This document shows, piece after piece, positions 57,900 to 64,000 of a DNA stretch of 64,000 bases. Within the stretch, counting starts at the first letter, position 1. Every line of letters starts with the position of its first letter. The notes under the pieces are model-generated. The model was not told where the DNA came from. It did not search any database and saw only the letters and a list, made by a program, of their open reading frames with translations. This DNA comes from Hofstenia miamia. Lineage: Eukaryota; Xenacoelomorpha; Acoela; Hofsteniidae. The stretch covers positions 730,477-794,476 of the forward strand of contig CABFPE010000036.1 in the NCBI GenBank assembly GCA_900660155.1, written 5' to 3'. Position numbers and translations under genes: made by a program.

Positions 57900-58225
57900 C
57901 GCCTAAGGTAAGCACTTGATTTAAACTAAACATGTATAGATTTGCAAAAATATACTTTTAGATCGTGTAATTTGTTTAATAATAGTTAATTATTTTATGA
58001 ATTTCATGTTTTTTGTGCTATTATCCTTAAATACGCACCGCGTGCTTACGCGTGTTACCGCGTGCTACGAATTGCTTAATTATGCAAAGTTATTGGTCTA
58101 TATACATTATTTTTTAAGCTTTTTTCATGTTATTGCATTTCTCATCGTTTTTTACCTTGTATTAGTGTTTATTTTGTCCGCGTGTTCCGCGTGTTCCGCG
58201 TGCACCCTATTCTATACCTTCGCCG
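57900..58225 (+). repeat. Right arm of the 2.5-kb inverted-repeat structure
   Basis: Diverged reverse complement of 55694-56020. The outer tip ends in three tandem CCGCGTGTT-type 9-mers and 'ctataccttcgcc'. Together the arms could be terminal repeats of one DNA transposon, or two separate insertions of a short repeat in opposite orientation. No target duplication was seen. Confidence 0.75.
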
Positions 58226-59283
58226 CTAATTTATATTATTTTTATCGAAAAATTCAAGTGGCTAGTAATTACAAGTTTTTTTATAATGTTGGACCGAAGA
58301 TTTTGATTCTTCTTCAATTTGATCGGCTATTATTAAGATTGTCGTCATATTATTTTGCTAATATACCAAAAGCATGTTAAATATTATTGGATGGAGATTT
58401 CTTCAAAGAATTAGAACCTCAAACGTGCCAACCGGTGTTGACTGGCCTACCCATGGTGACAGTACTGGTCAGTAGATTGAACGCCAATCTGGCCGGCGTC
58501 GGAAAAGTGTGTTTATCAGCCCCAAAATCAAAAAGTAAGTGTATTATAACAGTCTATACAAGCATTTTAAACGCTGACCCCAGCGAATGTATTGTTGTGA
58601 AGTGTTTAATGATAAACTTTTATAACTAAAGTTTTGTATTTTTGATAAAACTAAGAATATAAATCTGATTGTTGACCGGCCAGTCAAATTCTTTGCTGAT
58701 AATTGGTCTGATCGGTACATCTTAATATATCACCTGTTTCAACGATGCTTCAGAATCAAATATGGAAATCATCTATGATTATTATACTATTGTTTGTGAA
58801 CAAGGCTCTCAATAGTGAAAGTGAATTTTTCGATTTGAAACTTGTACAGTTAATCAATATTACAATAGCCGTATTGTAATAATCAGATGGTTACACTTCT
58901 AAAGTTTTCCCGATACTCTATTTTCAGCAGTTTTTCGTGTGCTCGATACTGTTAAATTATAACTTCCATGCTTACTGCAAGACTTACTCAATACATGTAC
59001 TATCAATTGTGAACAAAAATTTGTTACTAAGGCTATTTTTTAGACCATGCAAAGGGGGCATGTTAACAGTTTTTCATCAGTAAGTAGTTTCTGTTCAATG
59101 AAATCGTGGTTAGGGTTTGCATTAAACTATTATAAAGTTCCACTTTAAGAAAGAAAGCTTTGTTAAAACTACAGACTGAGTTGAAATTTTTTACTAAAAG
59201 CTATTCCTGAAAATGTCAAGTAAGATATATTTAAAATAAAATGTTAATAAGGTTTAACATTTAAATGTAATTCATCTCACTAT
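58226..59283. other. No recognised gene; short inverted repeat
   Basis: TTGACTGGCC (58438-58447) recurs inverted at 58678-58687 and may be a small decayed element. An 80-codon plus ORF at 58387-58629 spans it with no recognised domain. Confidence 0.35.
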
Positions 59284-59473
59284 TGTAGCATCGCTGGTAG
59301 TTGTTACTATTTATCGGCCAGACCTCGCGCTTTTCTTGTTAGTGACTGGTAGTTGTAATATTTGTACATATTGTAAGTAACATTGTATATAAAGACCAAA
59401 GCATTTTGTAAATAGAAATAGTTTGAACTGTATTCTCTTTGTGTTTGCTAGAATCACCCCCTGTGATTCTACA
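59284..59473 (+). mobile_element. 190-bp solo LTR, second copy
   Basis: Same length, tips (TGTAG/CTACA) and near-identical sequence as 51585-51774, with its own 4-bp target duplication CTAT at 59280-59283 and 59474-59477. This confirms both boundaries and the duplication size. Confidence 0.93.
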
Positions 59474-59855
59474 CTATCGAATTTAGAGCATACTTGCGTA
59501 TTCATTATTTAATATGCGTTGTAATATTGCACTTTTCTAACAAGTTAGCCCCTTAATTGGACATGTCGAAATAATTGCATCTATACATAGGCCAACTTTT
59601 TGTGCGTGTTTCAAATATATTTTAGAAATTTTGAAAGCGGCGGTTATTTCAAGTGAATTTAATATCGACTTTAGAAATTCGACAAGTATTTCGTATTTCA
59701 TTTCTGAATCCTGTAGCAACACTTTCCAAGCAATTATTCCATTGATGAAATCCTCACGTTAATTACTAGCTATATGTAATCCCTGAAAATTATTACTTAG
59801 TTTATGTAAGTTTTATTTAACTTTATTAAATTTTCTGATACTTTTAGATGTAAAA

Positions 59856-60737
59856 ATGTCAGTCCATAACTTTGAAGATATAGCTAAAGATCTTAAATTT
59901 GGAATTGAACATCTAGCTAAGCAAATTCACGATGAAGAATCTGCAACCACTTATTTTATTAACGAATGCCGCGAAATCGAAGCTAAATGTCAAGTCTCCA
60001 CAAAAGAAATGAGTGTTGTAAATGAAGCTATCAATTCTAACACAAGTTTATTACAACAAATTCAAACTAATCAAAATGATGTAGCTAGTACATTAAGGAT
60101 GGTTATTGCTCAAAAGGAGGCCATGACATTTAAAGTAAGTTCAATTAAGAATGACTATAGCATGAAAAGGGCTCAAAAATTGCAGAAACTCGAAAAGTAT
60201 CAAAGCATTTTCAATAAATATCAAGAAATTTATCATAAATCACCGCTTGGAAAGCAATATAATGATGTCTATAATGCAAAAAAAGATATGCAAGAACAGG
60301 TTTTTAAACATCAACAGATTCAAACTGCTCTAGAAGCACAAATCAGTGAAATTAGTCGTAAAATTGCAGATGCGAAAGAATCCATTAGCTTTAGAGATTA
60401 TTGCGTATTGCTTGCGAAAACGTTTTTGCGGTATCGTTCGAGTGTAAATCATTATATGCAGCTTTCAAAAGCTGTTAACAAAGCTCAATTACAAATTGAA
60501 AATTTGTTACGCACAAAGAAAAATTTGGAAGCAATTTATGCAGAATTGAAAAATGAAATCGAATGTCAAACTAACCGATTTTTAGATGCTGTTAAGCTGA
60601 AGAAACCTACTATGATCAGTACTTCTTTCTTGACAGTTCCTAAATCTACTGATCTCATTCAAAAAAAGAGTAGTAGGGTGTTTCAAATTTTTATTTCACA
60701 TCATCTATATGAAGAGCAGAGGCGCAAAACCAACTAA
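59856..60737 (+). CDS. Coiled-coil protein resembling SIX6OS1 (C14orf39)
   Basis: 293 codons, unbroken, starting at ATG 59856 just after a possible splice acceptor ('gatacttttag', 59845). It is helical and rich in Q, K, E and N, with no membrane or signal segment. Two blocks match my memory of SIX6OS1, a synaptonemal-complex central-element protein needed for meiotic synapsis: FINECREIEAKCQV followed by EAIN near residues 34-62, and KYQ----KYQEIYHKSPLGKQY near residues 115-136. Vertebrate SIX6OS1 is about twice as long and multi-exon, so this is an N-terminal part, an intron-poor gene or a retrocopy. The last codons and stop lie in the inverted repeat of the element starting at 60726, so the natural C-terminus may be cut off or lie on a later exon. 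Homology is tentative; coding status is fairly sure. Confidence 0.6.
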   Translation: MSVHNFEDIAKDLKFGIEHLAKQIHDEESATTYFINECREIEAKCQVSTKEMSVVNEAINSNTSLLQQIQTNQNDVASTLRMVIAQKEAMTFKVSSIKNDYSMKRAQKLQKLEKYQSIFNKYQEIYHKSPLGKQYNDVYNAKKDMQEQVFKHQQIQTALEAQISEISRKIADAKESISFRDYCVLLAKTFLRYRSSVNHYMQLSKAVNKAQLQIENLLRTKKNLEAIYAELKNEIECQTNRFLDAVKLKKPTMISTSFLTVPKSTDLIQKKSSRVFQIFISHHLYEEQRRKTN

Positions 60738-61641
60738 ATCCAAAAACTAGAATTTCCGCAAATGAGTTTTCTATATCTCAGGTGGAAAGTATATCGAAAT
60801 TAATTTTTTTTCTGTTGTTATGAATAGACTGCCTATCTATTCACTGAATGATGTGACTTTTCCAGATAAACTACTTTTTCTAATTTAAATATTCTCAAAT
60901 TCGTCTTTGGATGCAAAACCAACTAAATACAAATACAACTTTCTTGTTATTGGAAGATACCAAAAAATTACAATGTAGCTTTTGTTTGGATCATTTTGCG
61001 ATGAATTATATGTAAATATTGTTATATTGACTGCTTTACTCGCCTAATATATTGCTTTAACGGAAAGATATTGGTACATAACTATGCACAGGGATTAGTT
61101 TTTAAAATTGTAATTTTTACAAAATAGTTAAAAAAACTGAATGAAAATTGGGATATCAATACAATGAAACAAATTTGAGAATGATAATGTAATTATTCAT
61201 TTTGATTCTCAAAATTAATGATGCACACAACTTTAAAATTCATCTTCAGCATCAGATTGTGGAATAATGTCTTTGTTCTTTAGGATTGTTTCATAGCATT
61301 GCACAATCTCATCATTCGCTCCGATTTCGTGTATCAACTTCATGACAGCTCAGAGTCATATCTGCATGCTATTTTTTGGATTACCTTTATTCCGTCATAC
61401 CTTGAGGCCTTCTCTCCTTCCCATTTTGTTTGAGTCTTGTCTCTTTTACGTTTTCTACTCGTAACAAAAGGTAAAACCTCTTCATTCATATCCTTGAAAT
61501 CGTTTATAGTTTCCATTTTGTTTTGTTTCCTGGATGTAAGATGGCGTGTCGCACGTGTAGTAGGGCAGTGGTGAGAAATTTGATTGGTTGAGAGGATATA
61601 ATTGACTTTGCAAATAACAACTAGTGGATTTAGTTGGTTTT
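60726..61641. mobile_element. Inverted-repeat element with a small ORF
   Basis: AAAACCAACTAAATCC (60726-60741) and its exact reverse complement (61626-61641) bound 916 bp. Just inside, ACTAG...GCAAA strings are also mirrored, so the imperfect inverted end is about 35 bp. Another near-copy of the terminal string lies at 60915-60931, and an inverted variant lies outside at about 61680. No target duplication was found. The superfamily is unknown. Confidence 0.6.
61233..61516 (-). pseudogene. Small basic/acidic ORF inside the inverted-repeat element
   Basis: From ATG at 61516 the minus strand reads METINDFKDMNEEVLPFVTS then RKRKRDKTQTKWEGEKASRY and DGIKVIQKIACRYDSELS before a stop (58 codons). 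One frame over, starting at an ATG that overlaps that stop, it continues MKLIHEIGANDEIVQCYETI then LKNKDIIPQSDAEDEF and stops. The two parts look like one protein of about 95 residues split by a single indel. RKRKR suggests a nuclear signal and the end is acidic. I do not recognise the family. Confidence 0.45.
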
Positions 61642-63767
61642 ACATAAAAAAGCAAAATCGAGGCTATTGAAACTCCAGGATGTAATTGGTTTTGAAACAC
61701 AACAGTATTATCAGCGGATGAGTCTCACTTAACATAAAGTGATTTGAAGAAAAAATGGAAAAAAAAAATATATATATATACCTTTCAACAATTATTCCAT
61801 TTTTTTAAGAACGTGAAAAACTTCTTTGTTGGATCCATCCCTGATTACAATACATTTTCCATGGTCAAGGTAGACTCCTACACTTACTGTATTACTACCG
61901 TCCGTCAAGTTAGCATGCCAATGTTCTTCTCTAGCACAGCATATGACGTTTCTTATATTTTCAGGTTTATTACTGTGTCATTTTCGATCGGCTCAATACA
62001 TCAATGATTTAATTGCTTTAAAACCCAGCAGTCCTTGTTTCCATGCTTGACAATAAGTTCAAAATGGCTCTTCTCATTCTCCTACATCTTGACCGCTTCA
62101 ATTGCTCGTAATTATTATCCAAATGAGAGATTTGCATGGTATAAGAAGGCGTTTAATATTGTACCCCATCAAGTAGGAACGGAAAGGCATCTGCCTACTG
62201 TGTTCGTAATTTAGAGTTGACAAAAAAATATCATTATTTTTGGAAATTCTTTTTTAGGCTTGCATTTATAATTAAACGTTGAACAGCATAAGAGATATAA
62301 ATTAATTTTGTATAAAAAATATTGACTTTGTCCATGTATTTGATCATATAGCTTGTGTCATAAGTTAGTGGCTCCTATTATCACACTGTTATGCTGTAAT
62401 ATTGCTTGATGGTTTATCTGCTCAAGCTGTGTAGCGTTCGCGTTCAATGAATAAAACCTACTGTTAATTTTCCCAATAAAAAGTTGAGCATTTATCGATG
62501 CCGCGAATCAGTAGTTTCATAGGCAACAAAATATTCGATTATTGAAGATTTCTTTAATTACTTCAATTAAGAAAACTTTCTTTACGTGTGTTTGGCCCAT
62601 TGCCTGATTTTCAATACACCCACTTACAAAACTATTTTTGTAGGTTCCATAAAGGTCTATTGGCATATAGAAACCATGTCAACAAATCTGTCTATTTCCA
62701 GCGGCTCAATACCACAAGAGATGTGTTAATGTAGTTTACGTTTTGATGTCATTAGCGTGCTGTTCCTGTAAAATATTCAATGCCTCCCAACATAATCGTG
62801 AAATGACATAAAACATCGGCTGTGTAGTTCTTTTACAAATTTCACAATTTTTACATACAGTTTTAACTAAATTAATATCAAAATTACAATTTGAATTTTT
62901 GAGGAAACGTATCATGCGAATTTCACTGCAGTGCCAAACTAAATATGAATTTTTCTTAGTTCAGTATGATTTAGTTTTGATTGCTTCACTGTCAAAATTG
63001 TCTGCATATCCTTTAAAAACAGAAGTTCCTGATCAGGACATAACGAAATATTCAATGGTAATTTTTGAATTCGCCATATCAATTAATGCTGCCATTTTCT
63101 TCAATGTCATTTTAGACAATAAAAGTGGTGGTCCCCCCTGCGATAACTTGTACAGAAAGAAGCGGTGTTGCCCAAAAACTCATATTCGCAAATATACATG
63201 GCATAATGCCTGCTGCAGATTTCCATCGCTAAAAATAAATTTTAAGGTTGACTTAATCTGTTTGATGTGTTTAATATCAATTTTACAATAACGCAGGTAA
63301 TTTTCTAGCCATGTATTGCCTGCAACTGTTAGGGTACATGCCGAATATATAATACCCACATTATCAAATGTTGAATTGAGAGTTACATAAGTAGTAATGT
63401 AAGTAAAAAGAATTTGCTCATCGTTTTGAATAATTTTCTGAACTATCACCAGTAACGTAAGTTAGTTTGGGGTCTTCTTGATCTGTTTTTGTACTCTCTT
63501 GTCCAATGATCGACTTCCCCACATATGACAGGGTCTTAAAATACTAGGTCTTGCTACGTTAAAATTGGGAAAGTTTTCTCCGCTTGCAAAATTTCGCCCG
63601 TTTTGAGTATTACCAATATCGCGATCATTGTGATATCGATTATTTCGAGATATTAAAGCTTGTGAATGTGTTCGCCCAAAACAGTGTTAGCTGTATTGTT
63701 CAAAACAGGCCCACTTTTACTTCAGCATATTTGCCTGTTTATTATACAGTTTAATTAGATTTCAGCT
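61642..63767. other. Stretch with possible retroelement remnant
   Basis: The plus-strand ORFs at 61744-62007 and 62899-63291 have no motif. On the minus strand, 62740-63110 reads as broken code including HCSEIRMIRFLKN and VKTVCKNCEICKRTTQP, a His/Cys layout like the zinc-binding start of a retroelement integrase. Evidence is weak and stops are present. Confidence 0.3.
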
Positions 63768-64000
63768 ATGCCTCCAATTTCGCTGTCCGACCTCAAAAAT
63801 TTGAGCGATGCCCAGTTTGCTTCCGCTGTTGGTGGTCTGAAGAAAGACGCCATCATTTCGTTGTTGCGCCAAGCGGTCACTGCTCTTTCTACCTCGACTC
63901 CGTCCTCCAATGATGGCCCTGGCGTCATATCATCATTATCTGAGTCCCTCACAAAGCTTTCCTCTGATGTTACCTCACTACAATCCCAAATGTTCTCCTA
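63768..64000 (+). CDS. LINE ORF1-like start, runs off the window
   Basis: ATG at 63768 opens a frame with no stop through the window end (77 codons): MPPISLSDLKNLSDAQFASA, then a segment ISLLRQAV and ESLTKLSSDVTSLQSQM. The Leu-rich helical start and heptad-like tail resemble ORF1 coiled-coil regions of CR1/L2-type LINEs. Codon use is C-rich (tcc, gcc, ctc), unlike nearby DNA but like the RT fragment at 57100-57655, so the two may be one family. A host-gene exon remains possible. Confidence 0.5.
   Translation, partial: MPPISLSDLKNLSDAQFASAVGGLKKDAIISLLRQAVTALSTSTPSSNDGPGVISSLSESLTKLSSDVTSLQSQMFS

Overview
This window is nuclear DNA from an AT-rich, repeat-rich invertebrate metazoan, probably marine; I cannot name the species. 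The grounds are spliced genes with GT-AG introns, several animal-type LINE families, a Tc1/mariner element, P-element-like, hAT-like and Penelope-like remnants, solo LTRs and many long TA microsatellites. Most open frames of 60-100 codons are chance frames or broken transposon code.

Host genes. (1) Plus strand, 32805-34846: the 3' part of a type I membrane protein with Ig domains, in three phase-compatible exons, ending in a membrane helix and a very short tail. Its layout recalls interleukin-1-receptor-like decoys without a TIR domain (inference). (2) Minus strand, 46049-36105: a six-exon gene (as far as visible) with a coiled-coil start, a 26-nt microexon and a Trp-Leu motif tail. It fits an NCOA4-like ferritinophagy receptor, with a TRIM-type coiled coil as the alternative; a 1-kb gap lies in an intron. 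(3) Plus strand, 48582-48694: a lone Ig-like exon. (4) Plus strand, 59856-60737: a 293-codon coiled-coil ORF resembling SIX6OS1 (C14orf39), a synaptonemal-complex protein. Its stop codon lies inside the inverted repeat of a transposon-like element that follows it.

Mobile DNA, left to right: a 650-bp repeat family with a GGGGTAC hairpin (1797-3709); a MITE with perfect 21-bp inverted ends (5813-6116); an L2/CR1-type LINE and a duplicated 3' copy (10670-14672); a hAT-type MITE with an 8-bp target duplication (17697-18182); a Penelope-like GIY-YIG fragment cut by a gap (23458-23762); a P-element/THAP9-like transposase pseudogene (24993-26562); a minus-strand LINE with a plus-strand LINE 3' end inside it (27942-29934); a CR1-type LINE (49005-52150) hit by a solo LTR (51585-51774) and joined by a Tc1 element (52191-53470); a decayed DUF659/hAT-like transposase (54640-55470); a 2.5-kb inverted-repeat structure holding a GC-richer LINE fragment (55694-58225); a second copy of the solo LTR (59284-59473); an inverted-repeat element with a small unknown ORF (60726-61641); and the 5' end of a LINE ORF1 running off the window (63768-64000).

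Assembly quality matters here. A full 19-bp Tn5 mosaic end (library adapter) sits at 8990-9008. Two gaps are exactly 1000 N. Four single-N joins occur, and at least two of them sit beside near-identical duplicated sequence, so some apparent duplications are probably unmerged contig ends or haplotypes.
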